Source: Niallia sp052318935 (GTDB lineage Bacteria; Bacillota; Bacilli; Bacillales; Cytobacillaceae). Taken from it: a stretch of 64,000 bases of DNA. The notes beneath the pieces were generated by a model. That model had not been told where the DNA came from. It saw only the letters and a program-made list of their open reading frames with translations, and made no database searches. The translations under genes and the position numbers were made by a program. Shown piece by piece: positions 16,627-25,673 of the stretch (position 1 is the first letter of the stretch; each line of letters starts with the position of its first letter). Location: NCBI GenBank assembly GCA_052318935.1, contig JBQRKO010000020.1. One strand, given 5' to 3'.

Positions 16627-18459
16627 TTATTCTGCTAATTTTTTCTTTTTCGTTACACGTTCACGTTCTGATTTATTTAGAATTTTTTTACGTAAACGAA
16701 TTGATTCTGGTGTTACTTCGCAATACTCATCTTCGTTTAAGTATTCTAATGATTCTTCTAAAGTCATAATTTTAGGCTTTTTCATTGTTGCTGTTTGATC
16801 TTTGTTCGCTGAACGAATATTGGTAGCTTGTTTTACTTTTGTGATATTAACTGTAATGTCATTTTCACGAGTGTGCTCCCCAACGATCATTCCTTCATAT
16901 ATTTCCGTTCCTGATTCTACAAAGATGATTCCACGGTCTTCAACTTGCATAATACCATAAGTAGATGCTTTGCCTGTTTCCATACTTACAAGAACACCTT
17001 GGCGTCTTCCACCTACTTGACCTGAAGCCATTGGCTGATAGCTGTCAAATGTATGGTTGATGATACCATATCCGCGAGTTAATGTTAAAAACTCAGTAGT
17101 ATAACCAATAAGTCCACGAGCAGGTACATTAAAGATTAAACGTACTTGACCATTTCCATTATTGATCATATCCAACATTTCCCCTTTACGAGCACCAATT
17201 GACTCCATAACAGAACCAGTATGCTCTTCTGGCACGTCAATTTGTACGCGTTCAATCGGCTCACAACGAACACCATCAATTGTTCTTACGATAACTTCCG
17301 GTTTAGAAACTTGAAGCTCATATCCTTCACGACGCATATTTTCAATTAAGATAGATAAGTGTAATTCTCCACGTCCAGATACTGTCCAAGCATCAGGTGA
17401 ATCTGTATTTTCAACACGTAAGCTTACATCTGTCTCTAATTGTGCACGTAATCTTTCTTCGATTTTTCTAGATGTTAAATATTTGCCTTCTTTTCCAGCA
17501 AAAGGACTGTTGTTTACTAAGAATGTCATTTGTAATGTTGGCTCATCAATTCGTAGTACCGGAAGTGCGTCTTGGTGATCAAATGGACAAACCGTTTCCC
17601 CTACGTTGATATCTTCCATTCCAGATACTGCGATTAAATCACCTGCGTATGCTTCTTCAATTTCTTGTCTTTTTAATCCAAAGAAACCAAAGATTTTTGT
17701 TACACGGAATTGTTTTACTGATCCGTCCAGTTTCATCAATGCAACTTGTTGGCCTACCTTCATCGTTCCACGGAATACGCGGCCAACTCCAATTCTTCCT
17801 ACATAATCATTGTAGTCAAGAAGTGCTACTTGGAATTGCAGAGGCTCCTCACGGTTATCAACTGGTGATGGAATATGCTCTACAACTGCATCGTATAATG
17901 ATTGCATGTTCTCATCTTGTTTATCTGGATTTACACTTGCAGTACCATTGATAGCAGATGCATAAATAACAGGGAACTCTAATTGTTCTTCCGTTGCATC
18001 TAATTCAATAAATAAATCAATTACTTCATCCACTACTTCTGCAGGACGAGCAAAATCACGGTCAATTTTATTTACAACCACAATCGGCGTTAATTTTTGC
18101 TCTAATGCCTTTTTCAGCACAAAACGCGTTTGTGGCATACAGCCTTCATATGCATCAACTACAAGTAATACTCCATCAACCATTTTCATAATACGTTCTA
18201 CTTCTCCGCCGAAATCAGCGTGTCCTGGTGTATCCAAAATGTTAATGCGTGTATCTTTATATTGAATCGCTGTATTTTTTGCTAAAATTGTAATACCGCG
18301 TTCTCTTTCTAAATCATTGGAATCCATTGCACGCTCTTCCACATGCTCATTTGTACGGAAAGTTCCAGACTGTTTTAACAGCTGATCTACTAACGTTGTT
18401 TTCCCATGGTCTACGTGGGCAATAATAGCAATATTACGAATATCTTCTCTAATTTTCAA
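16627..18459 (-). CDS. typA: Ribosome-associated translational GTPase TypA/BipA
   Basis: A 610-residue GTPase of the EF-G superfamily that binds ribosomes and is needed for stress and cold growth. G1 AHVDHGKTT, G3 DTPGHADFGGEVER, G4 NKIDR and the switch sequence RERGITILAKNT are all present in order. The EF-G-like domains and TypA-specific C-terminal domain (GQVGGRRQGVLVSME, VGEHTREND) follow. The start is TTG 18459, eight bases from AGGAG, and gives the family N-terminus; a GTG three codons upstream is too close to that site. It is monocistronic. Confidence 0.96.
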   Translation of the reverse strand: MKIREDIRNIAIIAHVDHGKTTLVDQLLKQSGTFRTNEHVEERAMDSNDLERERGITILAKNTAIQYKDTRINILDTPGHADFGGEVERIMKMVDGVLLVVDAYEGCMPQTRFVLKKALEQKLTPIVVVNKIDRDFARPAEVVDEVIDLFIELDATEEQLEFPVIYASAINGTASVNPDKQDENMQSLYDAVVEHIPSPVDNREEPLQFQVALLDYNDYVGRIGVGRVFRGTMKVGQQVALMKLDGSVKQFRVTKIFGFFGLKRQEIEEAYAGDLIAVSGMEDINVGETVCPFDHQDALPVLRIDEPTLQMTFLVNNSPFAGKEGKYLTSRKIEERLRAQLETDVSLRVENTDSPDAWTVSGRGELHLSILIENMRREGYELQVSKPEVIVRTIDGVRCEPIERVQIDVPEEHTGSVMESIGARKGEMLDMINNGNGQVRLIFNVPARGLIGYTTEFLTLTRGYGIINHTFDSYQPMASGQVGGRRQGVLVSMETGKASTYGIMQVEDRGIIFVESGTEIYEGMIVGEHTRENDITVNITKVKQATNIRSANKDQTATMKKPKIMTLEESLEYLNEDEYCEVTPESIRLRKKILNKSERERVTKKKKLAE

Positions 18460-18521
18460 GAATTTCACTCCTACCTAAATGGTCTATCTATTTTGTTTAT
18501 TTTATACCTCATAACTGAGTC

Positions 18522-18530
18522 ATTATACCA
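18522..18530 (-). promoter_or_regulatory. Extended -10 promoter of typA
   Basis: The minus strand reads TGGTATAATG (TATAAT at 18522-18527, TG extension at 18529-18530) about 65 bases upstream of the TTG start. A -35 box is not convincing, as is common for extended -10 promoters. Confidence 0.5.
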
Positions 18531-18753
18531 TATATTATTGTAGAAACCTAAAGGGTTTTTATTGTAAAATAAAAAAAGATATATTGGAAACGTTATTTTT
18601 ACCAACATTCACTAATTTTTTTACGAGAAGGTTGGATCAGGATTGTCCGAATGTGATCCACAGGACTTTTTAATAGTGTCAGAATATATATATGAAGTTA
18701 GGTTAATGTCAAGCGCCTTGCTCAACCTCTAAAACTGCTAAAGGACGGTATTT

Positions 18754-18939
18754 ATGGAAAAAGAACATGGGCCATTTTATTTTTATAAGATATTTTCAAT
18801 AGCTGCCTTTATTTGCAGCGGAATATTTCTAGTAGAACGAAGCACAAAAGGAGCACTTATTTGTTTTCTATTATTTACCATGATTATTTTTTTGGCTTTA
18901 AGGAAGAAAAAAAAATTGCGAAAAAAAGAGATAGTGTAA
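18754..18939 (+). CDS. ylaF: YlaF, small membrane protein
   Basis: A 61-residue protein with two hydrophobic segments (about residues 10-27 and 33-48) and a lysine-rich C-terminal tail (RKKKKLRKKE) expected on the cytoplasmic side. AAAGGACGG lies upstream of the ATG. Length and position between typA and suhB agree with YlaF. The function is unknown. Confidence 0.8.
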   Translation: MEKEHGPFYFYKIFSIAAFICSGIFLVERSTKGALICFLLFTMIIFLALRKKKKLRKKEIV

Positions 18940-18978
18940 AATCTTGATAACCTTATTGAATCGCTTCTAGTATCTTAT

Positions 18979-19028
18979 AAAAAAGCAATAGTGTAAGGAT
19001 ATAATTTACATCCCCATTCACTATTGCT
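18979..19028 (-). terminator. Terminator after suhB
   Basis: AGCAATAGTG (about 18984-18993) pairs with CACTATTGCT (19019-19028) around a 25-base loop, followed on the minus strand by a run of T. It sits 15 bases after the suhB stop. Confidence 0.7.
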
Positions 19029-19043
19029 GTAAGAAAATATTTT

Positions 19044-19844
19044 TTACCACTTTCCATTTTTTAAATATTTCTCTAATATTTCTTGATGCAATCCTGGTTT
19101 GCTTGCAAAAAAAGAATTTTGCGAAAGCATATCCAACTCTTCATTTCTTAAAGAAGTGACCATTCCACCAAGTTCTTCTATCATAATTTTTCCGGCTGCA
19201 TAATCCCATGGGGATAGTCTTAACGTCATATAAGCATCCATTCTTCCTGATGCGACATAAGCTAATTCTAAACAAGCAGAACCAAATGATCTTGTCCCTC
19301 TCGCATCTTTAGCTAATGGAGCCAAAATCGACGGGTCAATCCGTTTATTTTCCATTACCCAAGTCGAATTCAACCCTATAATTCCTTTTTCAACCGTCGT
19401 TTCTTCTAATGGTGCTAATGGAATATCATCCATATAAACTCCATTTCCTTTAAAAACATGATAAAGCTCATCTGCCACCACATCATAAATTAAACCAATT
19501 TTTCCTACACCATCTTCATATATGCCGATGGATATAGCAAAATCACGCTGCATATGTACAAAGTTCATCGTGCCGTCAATCGGATCAACAATCCACACAA
19601 CTCCATTTAACTCTTCTACCTTTTCTGCTAATCCTTCTTCTCCTAATATGCGATGGTCTGGATATGTTTGATTAATTTTTTTTATTAGAAAATCTTCTGT
19701 TGCTTTATCAATTTCTGTAACTAAATCATTTTTATTCGATTTTGTTTCAATAATTAGTTGTTTTGAAAAGGAATCTTTAATTCTTTCTCCAGCTTCTTTT
19801 ATCCATGTTTTTGCAAATGTATCTACTTCACGCCAATTTGTCAT
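19044..19844 (-). CDS. suhB: Inositol-1-monophosphatase family phosphatase (SuhB/YktC)
   Basis: A 266-residue Mg-dependent sugar phosphatase. The metal-site motifs are intact: the GEEG-type motif in ILGEEGLAEK, WIVDPIDGTMNFVH, and the C-terminal WDYAAGKIMIEELGG. B. subtilis YktC hydrolyses inositol monophosphate and related substrates; the natural substrate is not fixed by the sequence. Start ATG 19844 has AAGGA eight bases upstream and gives the family length, whereas the frame extends a further 19 codons. It ends at its own terminator. Confidence 0.92.
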   Translation of the reverse strand: MTNWREVDTFAKTWIKEAGERIKDSFSKQLIIETKSNKNDLVTEIDKATEDFLIKKINQTYPDHRILGEEGLAEKVEELNGVVWIVDPIDGTMNFVHMQRDFAISIGIYEDGVGKIGLIYDVVADELYHVFKGNGVYMDDIPLAPLEETTVEKGIIGLNSTWVMENKRIDPSILAPLAKDARGTRSFGSACLELAYVASGRMDAYMTLRLSPWDYAAGKIMIEELGGMVTSLRNEELDMLSQNSFFASKPGLHQEILEKYLKNGKW

Positions 19845-19974
19845 ATTTCCCATCCTTTTTGAACACGAACTTATATGTAAGACGATTCGCTTTTTTGACA
19901 CTCTCTTTTATTTTAGCTTACTGCAATGATTCTAATGCATCAAGTAATTACTTACTAAAATTATTCTTTCTATA

Positions 19975-20056
19975 AGAGGATGTTCAAAAAGGCACCAAAT
20001 GATAAGCGGCGAATCTCTTCGTTGGCTTGCTTCTAATTTGTTACCTTTTTGAACAC
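19975..20056. repeat. Family C repeat, copy 2
   Basis: An uninterrupted 82-bp copy from AGAGGATGTTCAAAAAGGCA to TTACCTTTTTGAACAC. CTATAA is present just outside on both sides (about 19972 and 20060), a possible 6-bp target duplication. It lies between suhB and the ykzI terminator. Confidence 0.75.
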
Positions 20057-20071
20057 ACACTATAAATAGTA

Positions 20072-20120
20072 AAAATCATAAATGCTTTCGGAGAATATCC
20101 CCGGTCACATTTATGATTAT
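20072..20120 (-). terminator. Terminator after ykzI
   Basis: AATCATAAATG (20074-20084) pairs with CATTTATGATT (20108-20118), and the minus-strand product is followed by TTTTTAC. It is 16 bases after the ykzI stop. Confidence 0.75.
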
Positions 20121-20135
20121 CAAACGCTAATCACA

Positions 20136-20330
20136 TTATAAAGCTTTAAGTCTCAGAAGTTCCTGTCTAATTCTTTCAAGCTTTTGCTTACTTTCTTTTT
20201 TTTGCATTTCATTCTTCTCGTTCATAGCATCAAATAAAGTAGCCAACTCATAATCCATTTCTAATCGAAGAACAGCTCTTTTTTCTCTTTCCATATCTTT
20301 CGTCTTTGCTAAATTCATTAATTGTTTCAC
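20136..20330 (-). CDS. ykzI: YkzI, small coiled-coil protein
   Basis: A 64-residue hydrophilic protein that is almost entirely helical and charged (KQLMNLAKTKDMEREKRAV, KESKQKLERIRQELLRL), consistent with a short coiled coil. GTG 20330 is preferred since AAGGGGTG precedes it at about nine bases and the length equals that of YkzI; the ATG seven codons upstream has no ribosome site. Position between suhB and yktB matches B. subtilis. The function is unknown. Confidence 0.75.
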   Translation of the reverse strand: MKQLMNLAKTKDMEREKRAVLRLEMDYELATLFDAMNEKNEMQKKESKQKLERIRQELLRLKAL

Positions 20331-20525
20331 TTGACAGTACACCCCTTCCATCGACTTAAAATTGTATATTTTTTCTTATATCATATGTTGAAATCACTTT
20401 CCTTGCAACAAATATGTGTTATCACCTAATAGAGGTTGTTTAATAATCCGCTTTTCTTTAATTAACCATCTAATTATGCTAAAATATTGGACAGTGAGTA
20501 AAAAAAGCATACGGTTTATTGTCTA

Positions 20526-20732
20526 GGCTGTTTTCGTATAGATTGTTACTTTTAAACTCGCAGCCTGCATATACTTCGTCCGTTTAGCGAGCGTCGAGCC
20601 TCCTCGTCGCATACGCTCCTGCGGGGTCTCGCCTTTCTCGCATTCCCACAGGAGTCTACGTGTATGCAGGCTGCTAAGAAACACTTTTTCAAATATTTTA
20701 TGTAAAAAACAACAAACTTTGAGAAAACAGCC
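20526..20732 (-). repeat. Family A mobile hairpin element, copy A3
   Basis: A 207-bp element beginning GGCTGTTTTC and ending GAAAACAGCC. It is flanked by the exact 8-bp duplication ATTGTCTA (20518-20525 and 20733-20740). Core arms GCAGCCTGCATA/TATGCAGGCTGC. It is inserted about 30 bases upstream of the yktB start, so it separates yktB from most of the upstream sequence and may carry or disrupt the promoter. Confidence 0.9.
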
Positions 20733-20764
20733 ATTGTCTAAAACTTAATAAAGGAGTTTCTACT

Positions 20765-21400
20765 ATGCAATTTGAAGGATTTAATGCAAAAGATTTTGAT
20801 ACGTTTAAAATAGAAGGACTCGATGAAAGAATGCAAGCTATTCAAGAGCGGATTCAACCAAAATTCCGTGCAATCGGCCAAGTATTAGCAGATGACCTTT
20901 CCACCAAATTAGGAAACGAAATGTTTTTACATATAGCAAAACATGCAAGACGAACAGTTAATCCGCCTAAAGATACATGGCTTGCACTTGCTGCAAATAA
21001 ACGTGGCTACAAACAGCATCCACACTTTCAAATAGGATTATTTGATGACCATGTGTTTATCTGGCTGGCTTATATTTACGAATTGCCAACTAAAAAAGAA
21101 ATTGCTGAAACGTTTTTAGAAAATATACAAACAATTAAAACTGCCATTCCAAATAATTATGTCATTTCACTCGACCATATGAAAAAAGATGCCGCTTCCA
21201 TTGCAGACCTTGATTTACATAAATCACTGGAACGCTTTCGTGATGTAAAAAAAGCGGAATTTTTAGTAGGAAGGCATCTTGATGCTAATGATGCTATTTT
21301 AACGAACAGCAAGGCGTTTATAGAGCTTGTAGAAGAAACATTTGATACACTGCTGCCTTTGTATAAATTATCCTTAAATAAAGAAGCGTTACAGCCTTAA
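20765..21400 (+). CDS. yktB: YktB, UPF0637 family protein
   Basis: A 211-residue cytoplasmic protein of the UPF0637/YktB family. Recognisable blocks are FNAKDFDTFKIEGLDERM, HIAKHARRTVNPPKDTWLAL and RGYKQHPHFQIGLFDDHVFIW. The ATG has AAAGGAG at good spacing. The function is unknown despite a solved family fold. It is convergent with yktA, with a hairpin in the space between. Confidence 0.9.
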   Translation: MQFEGFNAKDFDTFKIEGLDERMQAIQERIQPKFRAIGQVLADDLSTKLGNEMFLHIAKHARRTVNPPKDTWLALAANKRGYKQHPHFQIGLFDDHVFIWLAYIYELPTKKEIAETFLENIQTIKTAIPNNYVISLDHMKKDAASIADLDLHKSLERFRDVKKAEFLVGRHLDANDAILTNSKAFIELVEETFDTLLPLYKLSLNKEALQP

Positions 21401-21424
21401 CAAGGCAGCAGCGCTTCTTTTTTC
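21380..21424 (+). terminator. Terminator of yktB
   Basis: AAGAAGCG (from 21380, inside the last codons) pairs with CGCTTCTT, followed by TTTTT. The stem spans the stop codon. Confidence 0.65.
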
Positions 21425-21459
21425 TAAACTTAAGCTATTTTACTATGTACTTCCTTAAA

Positions 21460-21732
21460 CTAAGCCATTTTGATTAAAACAGCTTCTTCTGTATCTTTTG
21501 CTTTTTTTATCGTTCGATAAGAAGAATAACCACTGCTTTCCTCAAATTCATCGCAGATTTTTTTCTCTTGTGATTTACTAGGAACAATTACTTTAAAAAG
21601 ACGATAGTGATTCATTAGGACCTCTCTGTTGATTCCTTTTTCATACGCTTGTTCAATACATTCAAAAAACTTAATAACCGTTACAATTTCCTCTGTTGTC
21701 CAATCTATCTCTATCGGATATTGATATTCCAT
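21460..21732 (-). CDS. yktA: YktA, UPF0223 family protein
   Basis: A 90-residue cytoplasmic protein of the UPF0223 family, beginning with the conserved YQYPIEIDWTTEEIV and containing FFECIEQAYEKGI. It has no signal or membrane segment. The function is unknown. It is convergent with yktB and divergent from speA, the same order as in B. subtilis. Confidence 0.9.
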   Translation of the reverse strand: MEYQYPIEIDWTTEEIVTVIKFFECIEQAYEKGINREVLMNHYRLFKVIVPSKSQEKKICDEFEESSGYSSYRTIKKAKDTEEAVLIKMA

Positions 21733-21947
21733 TTTAACACCCTTTTCTTCATATAATTATATGTACCTAATGCCTTCTATTGTAGAGGATGAGTCACTTA
21801 TTGTAAAACTTGATGTTTTTCTTATGTATTTATTGTAAAAAACTAAATCCCCGACCATAAAAATGATATATTTTCAGGTGAAAAAGAGGGATAAAATAAA
21901 TCTTTTATAGATAGTGAAAACTAATTGTATGCAAAGAATTTAAAAAG

Positions 21948-21956
21948 TGCTATAAT
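21948..21956 (+). promoter_or_regulatory. Extended -10 promoter of speA
   Basis: TGCTATAAT (TATAAT at 21951-21956) lies about 95 bases upstream of the speA TTG start. The region upstream is AT-rich with no good -35, so the TG extension is the main support. Confidence 0.45.
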
Positions 21957-22050
21957 TCATTTGTTTTATTGGATTTATTTTGTTAAATCGGTTAATAAAA
22001 AAACAAATTTCAACAATAACTAAACTTATAATAAAGAGGTGTGGAAATAA

Positions 22051-23520
22051 TTGTCACAACACGAAACACCGTTATATCACGGTTTATTGGAGCATACAAA
22101 AAAAAATCCTGTTCAATTTCATATTCCTGGTCATAAAAAAGGAAATGGAATGGATCCGGAATTTCGAAATTTTATTGGGGAAAACGCCCTTTCAATCGAT
22201 TTGATTAACATCGGGCCACTTGATGACCTTCATCAGCCAAAAGGAATGATTAAACAAGCACAAATGCTTGCTGCAGAAGCATTTGGTGCAGATCACACTT
22301 TTTTTTCTGTGCAAGGTACAAGTGGTGCCATTATGACAATGATTATGAGTGTTTGTGGTCCTGGAGACAAAATTATAGTCCCACGAAATGTGCATAAATC
22401 CATAATGTCCGCCATTATTTTTGCAGGGGCTATCCCTGTTTTTATACATCCTGAAATTGATAAAGATCTTGGTATTTCTCACGGAATTACGATTGAGTCT
22501 GTTCAGCATGCTTTAGAGCTTCATCCTGATGCAAAGGGATTATTAGTGATAAATCCTACTTATTTCGGCATATCTGCAGACTTAAAAAAGATTGTCGACC
22601 TGGCACATTCTTATGATATTCCAGTACTCGTTGACGAGGCGCACGGAGTTCATATCCATTTTCATGATGAATTGCCTTTATCTGCAATGCAAGCTGGTGC
22701 AGATATAGCTGCCACAAGCGTTCATAAACTTGGCGGCTCGATGACACAAAGTTCTATCCTTAATGTTAGAGGCAAACGGGTCAATTATAAAAGAGTACAA
22801 ACCGTTTTAAGCATGTTGACAACGACAAGTACTTCGTATTTATTGCTTGCATCATTAGATGTGGCAAGAAAACGTTTAGCAACGGAAGGAAAACAATTGC
22901 TCGATAAAACGATTGCTCTGGCTCAAAGTATTCGTCAACAAATTAATGATATCGAACATTTATATTGTGTAGGAGCAGAAATAGTAGAAGCACATATTGC
23001 CTTTGATTTTGACCCAACAAAATTGATCATTTCTGTAAAAGATTTAGGAATAACAGGTCATGAAGCTGAAGAATGGCTGCGGAAACACCATCAAATCGAA
23101 GTGGAAATGTCAGACTTATACAATGTGCTTTGTATCATTACACCAGGTGATACAGAAAAAGAAGCAGCTATATTAATAGGTGCGTTAAAAGAGCTTTCAG
23201 AAGTATATTACACTCGAGCTGGTAAAGTAGAAGCAAAAGTAATGCTGCCAAATATTCCTGTATTAGCTCTAACACCAAGAGATGCGTTTTATTCAGAAAC
23301 AGAATTGGTTGATTTTGATGATTCTGTTGGAAGAGTAATTGCTGAATTTATTATGGTATATCCACCAGGCATACCTATTTTTATCCCTGGCGAAATCATA
23401 ACAGAAGATAACTTACAATATATTAAAAGAAATATGGAAGCTGGTCTGCCTGTACAAGGTCCAGAAGACTATGATTTCAAAAAACTTCGTGTCATTAAAG
23501 AACATCGGGCGATTAGGTAG
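22051..23520 (+). CDS. speA: PLP-dependent arginine/lysine decarboxylase SpeA
   Basis: A 489-residue fold-type I decarboxylase of the Orn/Lys/Arg family, close in length to B. subtilis SpeA (arginine to agmatine, first step of polyamine synthesis). The PLP lysine lies in ATSVHKLGGSMTQSS, and the cofactor-Asp motif is VLVDEAHGVH. The C-terminal domain includes PPGIPIFIPGEII. It starts at TTG 22051 with AGAGGTG upstream. Lysine decarboxylase activity cannot be excluded from sequence. Its place next to the pdh operon is conserved. Confidence 0.92.
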   Translation: MSQHETPLYHGLLEHTKKNPVQFHIPGHKKGNGMDPEFRNFIGENALSIDLINIGPLDDLHQPKGMIKQAQMLAAEAFGADHTFFSVQGTSGAIMTMIMSVCGPGDKIIVPRNVHKSIMSAIIFAGAIPVFIHPEIDKDLGISHGITIESVQHALELHPDAKGLLVINPTYFGISADLKKIVDLAHSYDIPVLVDEAHGVHIHFHDELPLSAMQAGADIAATSVHKLGGSMTQSSILNVRGKRVNYKRVQTVLSMLTTTSTSYLLLASLDVARKRLATEGKQLLDKTIALAQSIRQQINDIEHLYCVGAEIVEAHIAFDFDPTKLIISVKDLGITGHEAEEWLRKHHQIEVEMSDLYNVLCIITPGDTEKEAAILIGALKELSEVYYTRAGKVEAKVMLPNIPVLALTPRDAFYSETELVDFDDSVGRVIAEFIMVYPPGIPIFIPGEIITEDNLQYIKRNMEAGLPVQGPEDYDFKKLRVIKEHRAIR

Positions 23521-23618
23521 CTTCTTTGTGCATAAATATAAATGGGGCTGTGTTTTTACTAGAAGCACAGCCTTCCTTTCATCATATTGTTTTTTTGCGA
23601 TACTTCTTCCGTGCATAG

Positions 23619-23864
23619 TTACGTGATGACAACTATCGTCATAATCATTTGAAAAGAACCATAGATAGCAAGGCTAATAAAGGTAGCAAGCATCGTTTTC
23701 CTTGGCGATTTAATAATATAATTTCCAATCGTTATCGCTAAATATAAAAAAACGCCAAACATGAAGATTTTATAAATAAATAAATCATGTTTAGACAACC
23801 ACTCTATGATCGAATATCCACTCCATAATATCAATTGTATAAGAATTGCTGTATAAACCTTCAA
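23619..23864 (-). CDS. Small three-helix membrane protein
   Basis: An 81-residue protein with three hydrophobic helices (about residues 4-18, 27-48 and 57-79) and a short basic loop SPRKT. I do not recognise the family. TTG 23864 has AAGGCGGTGA seven bases upstream, which supports real translation. It lies between speA and a family A repeat and is convergent with speA. A function cannot be given. Confidence 0.65.
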   Translation of the reverse strand: MKVYTAILIQLILWSGYSIIEWLSKHDLFIYKIFMFGVFLYLAITIGNYIIKSPRKTMLATFISLAIYGSFQMIMTIVVIT

Positions 23865-23908
23865 ACGAATTTCACCGCCTTATATCTAGCTCCAATATAA
23901 TTTATTTT

Positions 23909-24116
23909 GGCTGTTTTCTCAAAGTTTGTTGTTTTTCACGTAAAAAATGGGAGAAGAAGTACTCAGCAGACTGAATACACGTAGACTCCTGTGGGAATGC
24001 GAGAAAGACGAGACCCCACAGGAGCGTATGCGACGAGGAGGCTCGACGCTCGCCTACGGAAAGCGAAGTGTATTCAGTCTGCGTGTTTAAAAGCAACAAT
24101 CTATACGAAAACAGCC
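23909..24116 (+). repeat. Family A mobile hairpin element, copy A4
   Basis: A 208-bp element with ends GGCTGTTTTC/GAAAACAGCC and exact 8-bp duplication TTTATTTT (23901-23908 and 24117-24124). Perfect 15-bp arms GCAGACTGAATACAC (23966-23980) and GTGTATTCAGTCTGC (24068-24082) form the base of the core hairpin. Confidence 0.9.
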
Positions 24117-24217
24117 TTTATTTTTTATCGTATTTGGATATATTAATAGTATATGATAAACACCCTTTTAATATATTTTATATTAAAAGAAACTCATGAT
24201 TGTTTCCTCAAGAACGG

Positions 24218-24248
24218 AAAAAAACCCACTTTAAAAGTGGGTTTTTTG
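24218..24248 (-). terminator. Terminator of the pdh operon
   Basis: AAAAAACCCACTTTTAAAGTGGGTTTTTT type hairpin, A/T-tracts on both sides, 12 bases after the pdhD stop. It can work on both strands. Confidence 0.85.
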
Positions 24249-24259
24249 TATAACAATTA

Positions 24260-25669
24260 TTACTTAATAATATGGATTGGGCTTCCAATAGCAACTTCAG
24301 CAGCTTCCATTGTAATCTCTCCAAGTGTTGGATGAGCATGGATAGTCATTGCTAAATCTTCAGCAGTCATTCCAGCTTCAATTGCTAAGCCAAGTTCTGC
24401 AATCATATCAGATGCGCTTGTTCCAGCAATTTGAGCTCCAATTACTAAGCCATCTTCTTTACGAGTGATAAGCTTCATAAAGCCTTCTGCTTGGTTTAGA
24501 GCAAGTGCACGGCCGTTCGCAGCAAATGGGAATTTAGAAGCAGTGATTTCAATTCCAGCATCTTTTGCTGATTTTTCTGTATGGCCAACTGTAGCTAATT
24601 CCGGCTCAGAGAATACAACAGCAGGAATTCCAAGATAATCAATTTCAGCAGGATGTCCAGCAATTGCTTCAGCAGCAATTTTGCCTTCATAAGAAGCTTT
24701 ATGTGCAAGTGGTGGACCTTCAATTACGTCACCAATTGCAAAAATATTGCTTACAGATGTTCTGCATTGTTTATCTGTTTTAATTAATCCACGTTCAGCT
24801 AACTCAATGCCTACTTGTTCAAGACCTAATTCGTCTGTGTTTGGTTTTCTTCCAACCATTACAAATACATAATCAGCTTCAATTTTTTCTTCTTTTCCTT
24901 TAGCTTCATATGTTACAACAACGCCAGTATCAGATTCTTCGACACCTTTAGCCATTGCTTTCGTAATAATTTCAGCACCTTTTTTCTTTAAGTTACGTGT
25001 AACTAATGAAGACATTTGTTTTTCGAATCCGCCTAGGATTTCGTCAGCACCTTCTAAAATAGTAACTTGAGTTCCGAAATTAGCGTAAGCACCACCTAGC
25101 TCAGTACCTACATAACCTCCGCCGATAACAACGATTTTTTCTGGAATTTCTTGCAATGCAAGTGCTCCAGTAGAATCAAGAACTCGTTTAGAATATTTAA
25201 ATGCAGGAATTTCAATTGGAGTAGATCCAGTTGCAATAATAGCATTTTTGAATGTGTATGTTTGGGATGATTTTTCATCCATTACTTTTAAAGTGTTAGC
25301 ATCAACAAAATATGCTTCCCCTTTAACGATGTCTACTTTATTCCCTTTTAAAAGTCCTTCTACACCGCCAGTAAGCTTTTTAACAACACTAGCTTTCCAC
25401 GCTTGAACTTTTGAAAAGTCAACTTTTACATTTTCAGCTGTAATTCCGATATCATCAGAATGTTTAGCTGTTTCATAACGATGTCCAGCAGCAATTAACG
25501 CTTTAGAAGGAATACATCCTACATTTAAGCAAACTCCGCCTAGTACATTTTTTTCTACGATTGTTACTTTTTGCCCTAATTGTGCAGCACGAATTGCAGC
25601 AACATATCCACCAGGACCTGCACCAACGACTATAGTATCTGTTTCAATAGGAAAATCTCCAACTACCAT
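24260..25669 (-). CDS. pdhD: Dihydrolipoyl dehydrogenase (E3)
   Basis: A 469-residue FAD flavoprotein that reoxidises the lipoamide of the pyruvate dehydrogenase complex using NAD. The FAD-binding GAGPGGYVAAIRAAQLG is at about residues 16-32, the redox disulfide GGVCLNVGCIPSK about 44-56, the NAD-binding GGGYVGTELG in the middle, and the catalytic HAHPTLGE at the C-terminus. It is last in pdhABCD, four bases after pdhC. It may also serve other 2-oxoacid complexes. Confidence 0.97.
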   Translation of the reverse strand: MVVGDFPIETDTIVVGAGPGGYVAAIRAAQLGQKVTIVEKNVLGGVCLNVGCIPSKALIAAGHRYETAKHSDDIGITAENVKVDFSKVQAWKASVVKKLTGGVEGLLKGNKVDIVKGEAYFVDANTLKVMDEKSSQTYTFKNAIIATGSTPIEIPAFKYSKRVLDSTGALALQEIPEKIVVIGGGYVGTELGGAYANFGTQVTILEGADEILGGFEKQMSSLVTRNLKKKGAEIITKAMAKGVEESDTGVVVTYEAKGKEEKIEADYVFVMVGRKPNTDELGLEQVGIELAERGLIKTDKQCRTSVSNIFAIGDVIEGPPLAHKASYEGKIAAEAIAGHPAEIDYLGIPAVVFSEPELATVGHTEKSAKDAGIEITASKFPFAANGRALALNQAEGFMKLITRKEDGLVIGAQIAGTSASDMIAELGLAIEAGMTAEDLAMTIHAHPTLGEITMEAAEVAIGSPIHIIK

Positions 25670-25673
25670 GTTC

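Noticed and set aside
18633..18661. TGGATCA/TGATCCA hairpin between typA and ylaF
   Set aside because: A 7-bp stem with a 14-base loop and no T-run; too weak to assign.
24153..24335. 60-residue plus-strand frame across the pdh terminator
   Set aside because: It runs through the terminator hairpin and into pdhD on the opposite strand; no ribosome site.
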